Assembly (NCBI RefSeq): GCF_000150955.2
Contig: NC_011679.1
Coordinates: forward strand, 558,001-622,000
Length of the DNA: 64,000 nucleotides
Direction of reading: 5' to 3'
From: Phaeodactylum tricornutum CCAP 1055/1
Lineage: Eukaryota; Bacillariophyta; Bacillariophyceae; Surirellales; Neidiaceae
Below, piece by piece: positions 53,072 to 62,016 of this stretch (position 1 is its first letter; every line of letters begins with the position of its first letter). The translations under genes and the position numbers were made by a program. The notes under the pieces were generated by a model. That model worked only from the letters and a program-made list of their open reading frames with translations. It made no database searches and was not told the origin of the DNA.

Positions 53072-54334
53072 TTATCCTTTCACCACAAACGTAGCGCCGG
53101 TGCTTTCGTTGTTCTTGCGCCCTTTTACGTTCAATTTCCGCCGTTTGCCGTGTGTATACTTTTTGCCTTCTTTACGCATCCGCTTTTCAGCCAGACCACG
53201 GTCCGCAAAGGAACTCATGCGGTCCGTCAACAAGGATCCCTTGGGCTTAATGGTGCGCAAGCTAGACCTTTGGATTTCATTCGGCAAGGCAACTGGGTAG
53301 GTGGGTGTAGATATAGGATCCTTTGCGGCGTGCTGGTGCTCCAAATCGATTCCCAGTGGTCGTTTCTTTTCCGCTTCCGCCTTTTGTCTTTCCACCTCGT
53401 CCTTTTTCTCACGCTCGGCTCGTGTAAGTTCCTTTCTATACCGACCTACTTCTCCGACTTGCTTCATCAGCTTCTTTTCCCGACGTTTCATTTCAAGTAG
53501 CACCTGTTCCTTGCGTAGGCGCCTCTGTTTGTTGCGCTGCGCTTTAGTAAGCTTGTCTGTTCTCCGAGGTAGCGAACCGGCCAGAATATCTTCAGTTTCG
53601 TTCTCTACGTCACTTTCTTCATCTTCCGAGTCCGTATCCTCAACGAGTAACGCCTTGGTTTCTTCCGACAAGCCCTGGGCGATTGGAGTGCGGTTGTATT
53701 CAATGGCCTTTCCCCGTCGCATTTCCAAATCGACAGCTTTTTGGATTATTGACTTATGTGCGTTTGGATCAGGACGATAGGACTGTCCATCTTTAGCAAC
53801 ATCAACAGCGACTGCCAATTTCGGTTGTACCTTGGCTTTTTGTGCCTTGATTACACAAGCTTCCGGCGCTGTGCCAGCCCAAGCAGAGCCAATGGCATGT
53901 TTGTAGACTTCGATCGAGTCCTCCTTGACTACAATCTGTGCATCATTTGACGGTTCGTCGTTCCACAAATCAAAATCCGCCTTGCTATTGTTCCGCGCTC
54001 CTCTGGTACGCAAACGATTGTGCTTTGCGATAGCTTGACCGGCTTGTGCCAACGACTCGAGTTCTTCCTTACCGTGCTTCCGTAGCAACTTTTGCACCTG
54101 CTCTTTGTCTTTTTCGGACATGGTTCGGAACTTTTTGCGCTTCTCGGTTTTCTCCGCTGCCTGAGATTGCGGCACGGTATCGCCGGTGGTATCTAACACG
54201 AACAAATCCTGGTTGGGTTTGTTGACCACGGATTGACTGGAGGCCGCTTCCGCCTGTTGTTCTTGAAGCTCTTCAACGGCCGCCTGCGAACGTTTCTTCG
54301 CTCGGAGCTTGGCTCCTTGGATTCGTTTACCCAT
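53072..54334 (-). CDS. NOP53: NOP53, 60S ribosome biogenesis factor
   Basis: A 420-residue highly charged protein. NOP53 (GLTSCR2/PICT1 in mammals) docks the Mtr4-exosome onto pre-60S particles for 7S/5.8S processing in the nucleolus. Family features: DLFVLDTTGD near the N-terminus, FDLWNDEPSN, the SYRPDPNAHKSIIQKAVDLE block (S-Y-N/R-P-x-x-x-x-H), a Lys/Arg-rich RNKQRRLRKEQVLLEMKRREKK helix (in part), GIDLEHQH and the C-terminal RGLAEKRMRKEGKKYTHGKR. Acidic patch SEDEESDVENETED sits in the middle. Clean ATG; convergent with the cyclin gene, 42 bp apart. Confidence 0.87.
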   Translation of the reverse strand: MGKRIQGAKLRAKKRSQAAVEELQEQQAEAASSQSVVNKPNQDLFVLDTTGDTVPQSQAAEKTEKRKKFRTMSEKDKEQVQKLLRKHGKEELESLAQAGQAIAKHNRLRTRGARNNSKADFDLWNDEPSNDAQIVVKEDSIEVYKHAIGSAWAGTAPEACVIKAQKAKVQPKLAVAVDVAKDGQSYRPDPNAHKSIIQKAVDLEMRRGKAIEYNRTPIAQGLSEETKALLVEDTDSEDEESDVENETEDILAGSLPRRTDKLTKAQRNKQRRLRKEQVLLEMKRREKKLMKQVGEVGRYRKELTRAEREKKDEVERQKAEAEKKRPLGIDLEHQHAAKDPISTPTYPVALPNEIQRSSLRTIKPKGSLLTDRMSSFADRGLAEKRMRKEGKKYTHGKRRKLNVKGRKNNESTGATFVVKG

Positions 54335-55119
54335 GATTGGCTATGGTGGGAATGTGAAAGTGTATTGCTAACTGTTAACGCTGCCTTTTGGGAAAGGCAG
54401 TAGTGGCGTTCGAAGAACAAAAAGAAAACAAAAAAAATGGATCGAAATGTGAGCCGAACCACACCCGATCCGAAAATCGTGAATGGCTGTAGCGGAATAA
54501 AGCTAATAAAGCTCCGACAAACGAGACGCTACTAGTATGGAAACTCCGAATTCCTAGAGGTCTGGTACCAACTACCTATACATGGGTAGGTTTGACAGTA
54601 AGGCATCGAAATCGTGGTATTCGTGTTGGTTCGTGCGTGCGTGCGTACCCCTGCGGTAGTTCCATTACGGAACAAAGCCAGGCACAGCCGCACCACCCTT
54701 TTTCGCTTTTCTCTCGAGCTTCCCGTGGGCGAAGGAACTCGCTGTGTTTTGACCTTTTGCGAAACTTCATTGCCTGTGAACAACAACACGAAGTTTGGAC
54801 TGGTGAAATTCTAGAGACGACGCTTTATTGCTCACCCAGCACTCCTACTTCCTCAAAATATCCTACTGGCGTTGAAGTTAGAGCAACAGCGCTCACCGGT
54901 CAATAGACTTTCTTGGCTACCGGGGCACAATTTCGCGTATCCAAAGTATCTTCAAGGAGAAGCACGAGAAACCCGATAATTGATTCTACCATTTACAGAA
55001 TTGATACTGACTGGTCTCTCCTTGTAGTGCCGTTGTAGTCATTCTAGTTGTTTTTAAGCCTTCTAGTACATCCTTCGCTCGTTCTCTCTTCTCGCTTATC
55101 CCATTCCAATCGAGAAAGC
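54335..55119. other. Divergent promoter, NOP53 / CID gene
   Basis: 785 bp between divergent starts. Short plus-strand frames near 54592-54906 have no family features. TAACTGTTAA lies at about 54369. No repeat or RNA gene seen. The CID frame stays open back to 55048 from a TTG only. Confidence 0.4.
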
Positions 55120-56490
55120 ATGGCTGACGCCGCTTCGTTGCGACAGCTGTTGCGAACGATTGATGGTTCCGCTCCGGCGATTGAGAGTTCGGCAGGATCC
55201 ATGATGCGACACTACGATCGTTCCGCAACGGTGGCCGTCACGGAATGGCGTAATGCGCTGCAGACGGCAAGGCCGGATCAGCTGCTTCCGCTCTTGTACG
55301 TGGCGAACGAAACCTTGCAAAATTCGAAGCGTAATCGAGGCAACAAGTTCCTCGAAGCCTTTTCCCCCATTTTGGGTCAGGCGCTGACGCATATTTGTCA
55401 AGCCGATCGATCTGCGACGGAAAAAGTCCGCCGGACGGTAAAGATTTGGGGGGACCGTCGAGTCTTTAGTGTGCGGTTTGTAAATGAGCTCCTCCGCGGA
55501 TTGGAAGACTATCGAGGCAACGGCCCGGCACCACCTCCGGACAACGACGAAGCTTCGTTTTCGCCCGCCGTAACCGACCCTCCGCCGCCCACCAGCGAGA
55601 GCAACGACGCTACAATGGAGAACGAGACTAGTCGGGGCGATGGTACGAAGAACAACGACGACGACGATCATGACGACATTCTGGACCTTCTGGATCAAGA
55701 CGATGATCAAGACAAACAGTCTTCAGAGGACGACGACGGGCATTTGTTTGGGAGCAACTCGGACAACCCGAAGCTCAGTGTGCAATTGGACTTGGATGCT
55801 GCCGCCGCAAGCAAGGCGGTTTTATCCGCGCGTAAGGCCAAACGTCGTCGCGGCAGTATGGGCAGTACCAGCAGCGACGGCAAACGCCAACGACGTCGTC
55901 GATCAGTTCTATCCGCCAACAATCTTGTGGACGTTTGGAATCGTCTGACCAGTCTGGAGCAATCCTTTGAACATGCTCAGTACACTTTGCACAAGATTGA
56001 CGCAGTCACTGCCAAAACGTCGGCTACGGACTTGGAGGACGTCGTAGGAGATGAGCTACAGGTCAACTACAAGCAAGTTGTTGGCTTTCAAGCGCAAATT
56101 TCTACCCAGCGTCAAAGTTTGCATGCAATTGCTGAAGAACGGCACGCATTGGAGCAAGAAGCGATTCGGTATGTTCCCTGGTTAGAAAAGGCGCTGCAAC
56201 AGGATGGGGAAGATCTGGACTTTTGCGACAAGCTAGAAGCAAAGCTGATATCCTTTGGGAAAGTTCATGGCGCGATTCGCCAAGCTCGTGACAAACGAGT
56301 CGAAGACGAAAGGCGTCAGGAACAAGCGAGGGAAGAAGCAAAGCGTCGAAGGCTTGAAAAGGAGGAAGAAGCGCGATTCCGACAAGCTGCCCTCTCGAAA
56401 GAAACTGAAGGAAAACCAGGTATGGTTTGGAATCCTGTTTCACGCGAGTACCAGCCTATTAATACGGACGAATCCTGGAGGGACAATTAG
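55120..56490 (+). CDS. CID-domain protein, RPRD1/Rtt103-like (Pol II CTD interaction)
   Basis: A 456-residue protein from the ATG at 55120 (MADAASLRQLLRTID). Residues 1-135 are a CTD-interacting domain: eight-helix layout with VAVTEWRNALQTARPDQLLPLLYVANETLQNSKRNRGNKF (seen in parts), LEAFSPIL, and KVRRTVKIWGDRRVFSVRFVNEL, where the R-x-V-x-IW-x-x-R-x-V/F motif is diagnostic. Such proteins bind phosphorylated Pol II tails and act in termination. An acidic Asp-rich middle (with two nuclear-signal-like KAKRRR and KRQRRRR clusters) leads to a coiled coil from about 265 to 420, as in RPRD1 proteins. The last residues GMVWNPVSREYQPINTDESW are unusual in being conserved-looking. Confidence 0.8.
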   Translation: MADAASLRQLLRTIDGSAPAIESSAGSMMRHYDRSATVAVTEWRNALQTARPDQLLPLLYVANETLQNSKRNRGNKFLEAFSPILGQALTHICQADRSATEKVRRTVKIWGDRRVFSVRFVNELLRGLEDYRGNGPAPPPDNDEASFSPAVTDPPPPTSESNDATMENETSRGDGTKNNDDDDHDDILDLLDQDDDQDKQSSEDDDGHLFGSNSDNPKLSVQLDLDAAAASKAVLSARKAKRRRGSMGSTSSDGKRQRRRRSVLSANNLVDVWNRLTSLEQSFEHAQYTLHKIDAVTAKTSATDLEDVVGDELQVNYKQVVGFQAQISTQRQSLHAIAEERHALEQEAIRYVPWLEKALQQDGEDLDFCDKLEAKLISFGKVHGAIRQARDKRVEDERRQEQAREEAKRRRLEKEEEARFRQAALSKETEGKPGMVWNPVSREYQPINTDESWRDN

Positions 56491-56525
56491 AGATAAACTG
56501 CTATATACATTTATGTTAGTTGCGT

Positions 56526-58259
56526 TTACAAGCTTACAGTTTCCTCCTTTGTCATTGGAAATATACGAAAATCTAGACATATGCGTAACTGCCGCATGGC
56601 AACGCTGCCGACACTAGCTACATGCAGTACTTCCATTGAAAGGCCTTGATGATTGCAAACCGATTCCACAAGACTTCGAGTCCGAGCGCATTCTGGAAAC
56701 TCATGATCAGCAACGAAATCGTACCAATGACACTCTCCTCCATTTTGATTCATGACGGGCAAAAATGCCCTCAGGAAAGTAATTCCACCATCACCCGAGC
56801 CGAGATCTCCGTCCATGTTGCCTTCTTTTGGCCTTGGAGCCAAGACGCGATCAAAGAAGTTTCTCGGCAGCCTTTCGAGAACTTGCGAAACTTCGCCCTC
56901 AATGATTCTCAAACGGTCAGCCGCTCCATCCGTCTTGACTGCCTTGTTTCGTACCAACATACGCAGGGCTCTAGTGCCACATTCTGTCGCAATGGGATTC
57001 ATATCCACAGCGAGAATTGTGCTTGCCTCTGTTCTGCCGGCAATCTGAAGTGCATCCATGCATACTCCAGCAAACAGAACCAAAACGTTTTCTCCGCGTG
57101 CCACTTGCTGACAAATTCGCAAGCGTTCGGGTCCCATTCGTGGACTAAAAAAAGTGTGCTGCAGATCAACCACGCACTTAATACCGTATTCACAATGTGT
57201 AGTAATCAAAGGTGACCTCTGCATTCCAGCAATAATAGCGACACCCGCTTTTCCCGGAGCTCGTTCAATCCCGTGCAAACTTGATTCTCGAACTGCCACG
57301 ATTTTAATAGCCTTGTTCTTTTGCATAATCGCATCTCCAATATGCTTTCTCTCCTCAGGATCATCAGTAGATATGTTATGGATCAATGCTATGTCACCAA
57401 CAACATCGAAACTCCTTGGAATTTTTGAAGCGTTTTGATTTGCCGTCATTAAAAGAAAGCGATTATCAGCCTCAACGTCGCTGTCATCATTGATCAATTT
57501 CATATCGCGAACAGCTTGGGTAAAACGGATAATTTTGCTCCAGTTTCGTTCATGGCGCTCATTGACGAGGGTTGCTAGCCAATACGGTAGAAACGTTAAA
57601 TCATCAACATTAGGTATCAATAAACGGCTTGCACCCGGTATACTCAAAGGCATGTCTAGGCCTTCGTCGCCCCAAATCGCAACAAGGTACCTCGAATTTT
57701 GCTTCCAGGTTGTCAGCCCTACATTTTTGAACGCTGGTCGAGCCGCAGCCATAAGAGCTGATGCCGCAGCCAAGGAACGACAGGCCACATGCAAAATGAA
57801 AGGTTCGAAGCGCAACCAAATTGAATCACCTTCACTCATGCCAACAATACTAGTAGAGCCGTATCGCTCTCTTTGCAGAATTTCGTCATCTTCGGCTTGT
57901 ACTGTACCACGATTGTGATCCTCTTGATCATATTGTCCGACCGATCGTACGGGGTCGCCACCTCCAGTAAAGTCATTGTCCAACGTCTCGAGATTGAAAT
58001 AACGGAGTGGATCGCAGATTTTTTCATGAGAAACACGGAATCTGGTAAATTGGTTGGTTGACTTGACTCCCGGGCCTCGGTACAAGAAGCAGCGACCCGC
58101 ACATGATGAGGTCGTATAATACTGTTCGAGTTTATTGATAACGGCACAAATGTCGACGGCCTTGGGATCTATTCGTCCGGCGGACGACTTGTCTCGTTTT
58201 CCAAGACACTGAAGTTTGCTATTTTCGAAGTTGTTCACCGCTTGCTGCCTGGAAGCCAT
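56526..58259 (-). CDS. TYW3-TYW2 fusion, wybutosine synthesis of tRNA-Phe
   Basis: A 577-residue protein from the first ATG (58257-58259, MASRQQAVNNFENS). Residues 5-190 are TYW3: FENSKLQCLGKRDKSSAGRID, then YYTTSSCAGRCFLY, the TSSCSGR motif in variant form, and FILHVACRSLAAASALMAAA. Residues about 280-577 are a TYW2/Trm5-type Met-10+ domain: FDVVGDIALIHNI, then FSPRMGPERLRI, VLVLFAGVCMDALQIA, ILAVDMNPIA and a C-terminal AP-PK-EGN stretch. TYW3 methylates and TYW2 transfers the aminocarboxypropyl group, two steps of wybutosine formation at position 37 of tRNA-Phe in the cytosol. The region between the domains (about 190-280) may come from a lost linker. Plants carry a larger fusion with a TYW4-like kelch part; that part is absent here. 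Confidence 0.85.
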   Translation of the reverse strand: MASRQQAVNNFENSKLQCLGKRDKSSAGRIDPKAVDICAVINKLEQYYTTSSCAGRCFLYRGPGVKSTNQFTRFRVSHEKICDPLRYFNLETLDNDFTGGGDPVRSVGQYDQEDHNRGTVQAEDDEILQRERYGSTSIVGMSEGDSIWLRFEPFILHVACRSLAAASALMAAARPAFKNVGLTTWKQNSRYLVAIWGDEGLDMPLSIPGASRLLIPNVDDLTFLPYWLATLVNERHERNWSKIIRFTQAVRDMKLINDDSDVEADNRFLLMTANQNASKIPRSFDVVGDIALIHNISTDDPEERKHIGDAIMQKNKAIKIVAVRESSLHGIERAPGKAGVAIIAGMQRSPLITTHCEYGIKCVVDLQHTFFSPRMGPERLRICQQVARGENVLVLFAGVCMDALQIAGRTEASTILAVDMNPIATECGTRALRMLVRNKAVKTDGAADRLRIIEGEVSQVLERLPRNFFDRVLAPRPKEGNMDGDLGSGDGGITFLRAFLPVMNQNGGECHWYDFVADHEFPECARTRSLVESVCNHQGLSMEVLHVASVGSVAMRQLRICLDFRIFPMTKEETVSL

Positions 58260-58837
58260 GCTGTGGTGGGGAAGCGGAAAGTCGCAGAGTCCGCCCTGAC
58301 CAAGAGCTGAATAAAGCTGTATATTCACGCTGGTTTTACATCGAAGAAAATGAACAATCTACTGGCCTCTGGTTCTGCTGTGACATTGATGTGATATGAG
58401 TCGTCTCATTTTTCTTGGCTCACAGTCACAAAGCGCTTACAGTTACGCATTCCGGCAACAGACAGACACATGAGGACAAAAAAGCCCGAACCAACAGTAA
58501 AAAATCCAAAATAGCAGCCGTTTAATAACTAACTGTAAACAAATGCTTACAACCTTAAATTCGCAGTCACTATAGAACAGAAGGGGAGCTCTATCTGGCT
58601 GGGGGCTAGCTTGATTGCGAGCTCAGCCGATGTCGTAGCCAAGGTCTCTGTACCTACCGGCTTGTGGTCACGTAGGGTTTGTAATGGTTTGACTGTGAAT
58701 AGGAGCATGCAAGAAACAAAAACATAAAAGCTATGTAAGACGTGTTAGAAAGCGCTCAAATCGGAACAAAGTTTGGTAGCAAAAAGTGCTAGAGTGAGCT
58801 CTCAATTAGACTTGGAGATGTCAATTTAACAATTGGG
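58260..58837. other. Upstream region of TYW3-TYW2, richest in TRACTGTRA elements
   Basis: 578 bp between the TYW start and the 3' end of the next minus-strand gene. TCACAGTCA at 58420-58428, TTACAGTTA at 58437-58445, TAACTGTAA at 58530-58538 and TGACTGTGA at 58690-58698 lie here: four exact members of the two 9-mer classes within 280 bp. No gene seen. Confidence 0.55.
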
Positions 58838-60106
58838 CTATTCTCTGTTTATAATAGTTGGAATAAGTGAAGGGACGCCGGAAGTAAATACTTTCGCAGT
58901 CAGCACGTCAGTTGATGCTTTTGATGTTGGGACCAAGGATGGGACATCAGACGGTATATTGCTTAGCATCCGTGTAGGTACTGGTGTTAATGGAACAGGT
59001 GATGGTGCGTCAGATGTAAAATCAAGACCGGCAGGCACTGCAGTTGACAAAGTGGCGGCTTCAACAAGTGATGGGACATCGGACGGTGTATTGATTGGTG
59101 TTACTGTAGGTGTTGCTCCAGCCAGTGTTGGGCGCAGTGACGGACGCGACGCTGGAATTTGAGTGGGAGACTCAATTGAGCTTGATGTTGGAACCAGAGA
59201 TTGAGTCAAGGTAGGGATTGATGTAGGGGCACTAGTTGAAAAGGTGCATTTCTCTCCAAACGGCAAGCATTTTCGGCTGCCATCTTCAATTCCGTCACAA
59301 TACGAAAGTGCTTCGAAATTCAAATTGTTACATGCGGTATTTCCTTGTGTTTGTATAGCAACGTCAGTTGAGTTCTGAAATACGGAAGGCCCAATAACAC
59401 GGGCACGGTTTCCTTCCCAGCGACTGGTACGGATGCTAGCCGAACTTCCGAGGGGTCCATCCAAGTAGACCGCACCTCCGCTTTCTATTGCTTTGTTTCT
59501 CTGAAAATTGCCATTCACAATGACTACAGTGCCCAAACTGTATAGTGCACCACCATTAAGAGCAAAGTTTTCCACAAAAGAAGAATCTTCCAAAACTACC
59601 GTCGAATATGTATCGGCGAAAATGGCACCACCGTTTCCAACGGTATTTTGGTTGTTTTCAAAAGTTGAGCCGTAGGCAACAAACTCAGCGTTTGATTCCA
59701 CAACTACTGCGGGCGTTCCTTTTGTGCTTCTTAAAGTCCAGCCTTCCAGAATCAATTGAGAATAAGGAGCTATTGATATATGCGTAGAAGGACAGTCAAG
59801 CAAGCAGGAATCCCCCGATCCGCCCAGAAAATTCGCGCAGATAATGTAGAAGTTTGGGGATGTAACTTCGAAGGATGTTTCGATCTTCGGACAAGCAGAT
59901 CCAGAGATTTGAAAAGGGCAGACAATACCGAACCCCAAAGGCTCGACCAGTGTCATCCAATCAACCAAGGAATCCCAAGAAGGGTCTGAAAGTTCATCAC
60001 AGAAAGCTGAAACGCCTGGACGCCCCGCGAGGAGTGTACCGAGCAACAACCATTGTTGCAGTAATCGACAAAAAGAGAAACGTTGAACTACTTTCGCGGT
60101 ATGCAT
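58838..60106 (-). CDS. Secreted parallel beta-helix protein with Pro/Thr/Ser-rich tail
   Basis: A 422-residue protein from the first ATG (60104-60106). A signal peptide covers about residues 10-35 (LLQQWLLLGTLLAGRPGVSA). The middle has beta-helix-like repeats with NGGAIFADTYS, NGGALYSLG and SGGAVYLDG, the GGA-[IVL]-[FY] motif of chlamydial-POMP-type and pectate-lyase-like secreted proteins, and several paired cysteines. From about residue 285 the chain is a Pro/Thr/Ser-rich tail with repeated PSDVPSLV and P-x-P-T blocks, likely O-glycosylated. This architecture is frequent among diatom cell-surface and frustule-linked proteins; adhesion or wall role is inferred. The frame continues to 60250 only from a TTG. 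No enzyme residues recognised. Confidence 0.7.
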   Translation of the reverse strand: MHTAKVVQRFSFCRLLQQWLLLGTLLAGRPGVSAFCDELSDPSWDSLVDWMTLVEPLGFGIVCPFQISGSACPKIETSFEVTSPNFYIICANFLGGSGDSCLLDCPSTHISIAPYSQLILEGWTLRSTKGTPAVVVESNAEFVAYGSTFENNQNTVGNGGAIFADTYSTVVLEDSSFVENFALNGGALYSLGTVVIVNGNFQRNKAIESGGAVYLDGPLGSSASIRTSRWEGNRARVIGPSVFQNSTDVAIQTQGNTACNNLNFEALSYCDGIEDGSRKCLPFGEKCTFSTSAPTSIPTLTQSLVPTSSSIESPTQIPASRPSLRPTLAGATPTVTPINTPSDVPSLVEAATLSTAVPAGLDFTSDAPSPVPLTPVPTRMLSNIPSDVPSLVPTSKASTDVLTAKVFTSGVPSLIPTIINRE

Positions 60107-60577
60107 GCTACTTGAGAATATTGATGTTAGAAAACAAAAAATAGTGAGTAATCTCGATCCATCACCGAAAACTTCCAGGATTAGTCCATGTGTGTTGGTT
60201 TCTCGGAAGAAGAAAACGATTTTACGACTATAATTTGTGGAAGTTTTCAAAAGATGAGAAGCTGTCAGCTCAGTTTTGCCTACGACGCCGACTTTTTCGT
60301 TTTAGGACCAAAAGAGAATCATTGCAAGCACGAATAAGATTTTCACACCTATGTATGTAAATGACTATAAGGAAAATTAAAACAGATAAAGGTACAAGTC
60401 CCGGTTTGAAAAATCCATGAATCAAACAAGGAACCTAGAATCTTTGTTCCCAGGACGTTGTAAATTCCATGTCAGTACCATCCATTTCTTCCATACCAGA
60501 ATGGAAATGTTTCTTTGCCGACAGCGATTGTGCTTCTGTTTCCATCAAAACAGTCCTAATCCTTTTGCGTTGCTGCT
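60107..60577. other. Intergenic region before charged protein gene
   Basis: 471 bp, AT-rich in its first half, between divergent starts. No supportable gene, repeat or TRACTGTRA element seen. Confidence 0.4.
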
Positions 60578-61465
60578 ATGAAGCTGTTTGCCAAGCGAAA
60601 ACGAACTGTAGATGCGAAAGCGAAATCTCGTTGCGAGACATTCCAATCTGACAAGCAAGTTGAGGAGCTGCTGATACAGGATCCGAGTACTTGGAACGCC
60701 AAACAGCGGCGTATGATCAACCGATACCAAGACCGCAAAGCTACTGAAGCCACTGAGACTCTGACGGGCGCCACAGATGGGGAAGCATTGATAAAAGAGA
60801 CAATTGACAGGAACGAGGCCAAACGACAAAGCAAAGTGTCATCTGATGATGGAATTAGGCTTCCTGATGAAGGGAATGATGAAGCCGTATCCGAGTCGAA
60901 AGAACTCGGAGACCTTGACATTGAGTCTACAGGTGACGATAATACCGGTGCAACGAACATAAAAGATGAGAACAACGGAGTTGATGATGAGCTTCAACTT
61001 TTGTTGGATAAGATCAATTCTAAGCAAAGACGGAAGATCTCGAGAAGTGTAGAAAGGGGCGAGCTTTCTCCCGCAGATGCCAAGAAAGAAGCACAGACTG
61101 TTCTGGCCGAATCAATTCCCAAGGAAGCTTCTCGTCCCTCGCAGGATATTGACCTAGATAAACCAGAACCTCATGCAGACGGATCGCCTAAAAAGAAACG
61201 CCGGCGTAAAGGGGGTGAAATAGATTTGAGTAAGCTATCCCCGGAAGAACGCCTACGTCGGGAAGACCAGCGTCGTCGCCAACAAGAAGCTGCAGATCGT
61301 GCTGCCAGGGCACCTTCCGGACACAGCCACCCGTTGAACTCCGAACGACGGCGTGCCAATCGCCGGAAACCGAAGTGGTCCAGAAAGCAAGCGGTAGCAG
61401 TAGGCAACGAACACGACTCGTCAGGTTACCATATGCGAAGAAATCAAGACGTAGTGGTGAAGTAG
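60578..61465 (+). CDS. Highly charged protein, possibly nucleolar (unknown family)
   Basis: A 295-residue protein starting MKLFAKRKRTVDAK at a clean ATG. It is rich in Lys, Arg, Glu and Asp with no hydrophobic core over long stretches. A helix-forming N-terminal part (VEELLIQDPSTWNAKQRRMI) is followed by an acidic middle, a second segment with INSKQRRKISRSVERGELS (note the repeated KQRR-x-I pattern), then KKKRRRKGGEIDLSKLSPEE, a likely nuclear signal, and a basic ending with HPLNSERRRANRRKPKWSRK. The last motif looks conserved. Composition suggests RNA or ribosome-related work in the nucleolus; I cannot name a family. Confidence 0.6.
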   Translation: MKLFAKRKRTVDAKAKSRCETFQSDKQVEELLIQDPSTWNAKQRRMINRYQDRKATEATETLTGATDGEALIKETIDRNEAKRQSKVSSDDGIRLPDEGNDEAVSESKELGDLDIESTGDDNTGATNIKDENNGVDDELQLLLDKINSKQRRKISRSVERGELSPADAKKEAQTVLAESIPKEASRPSQDIDLDKPEPHADGSPKKKRRRKGGEIDLSKLSPEERLRREDQRRRQQEAADRAARAPSGHSHPLNSERRRANRRKPKWSRKQAVAVGNEHDSSGYHMRRNQDVVVK

Positions 61466-62016
61466 CTTGCTGTTACAAGTTTATTACATATACTTTGACA
61501 TAGTTGAGGTATCCGTTGCGCCTTAATGTATGACACAATACCGAAATTCCAATATAGTATAGTTTATGTAAGACTCTGATTTTCAGACTATGGCACGAAA
61601 ACTTGGACTTTGCGACGACAGATAGTGTGATCAAGCAGTAAATCAATGTAACGTACACACTGTGAAACCTTTGGTGCACTTGTTTTCGGCAACTTGCCCG
61701 TCTGACCGTCGTAACCTTTCAACCGTTTAATTGACATGACAAGAAATGCTCCAAAGGAACCCGAAGAATGACTCATAGACAGTGAGCACGACGCAATAAA
61801 CCAGAGAATGACGAGCGGCGTGTGTGGTCTTTCCCAAACTGCAGACAAAGCGAAAAAGCTCCTTTCCGCCTAGTCACATATTTGTTATTCATCTTACAGC
61901 TACCCGAATGGTTACTGTCGTTCACTTGTACCATTCGATTTACAAGGAGGCTAACTTCTATGTTTAATGCCACAGTTCAGAAGTTTTTGCTTTTTTCTTT
62001 CTCGAAAAGAACACAG
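61466..62016. other. Intergenic region before ABC1K gene
   Basis: 551 bp. The downstream frame stays open back to 61822 from a GTG, with an ATG at 61960, but the signal peptide fits a start at 62017 better. No other gene, repeat or motif of note. Confidence 0.4.
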
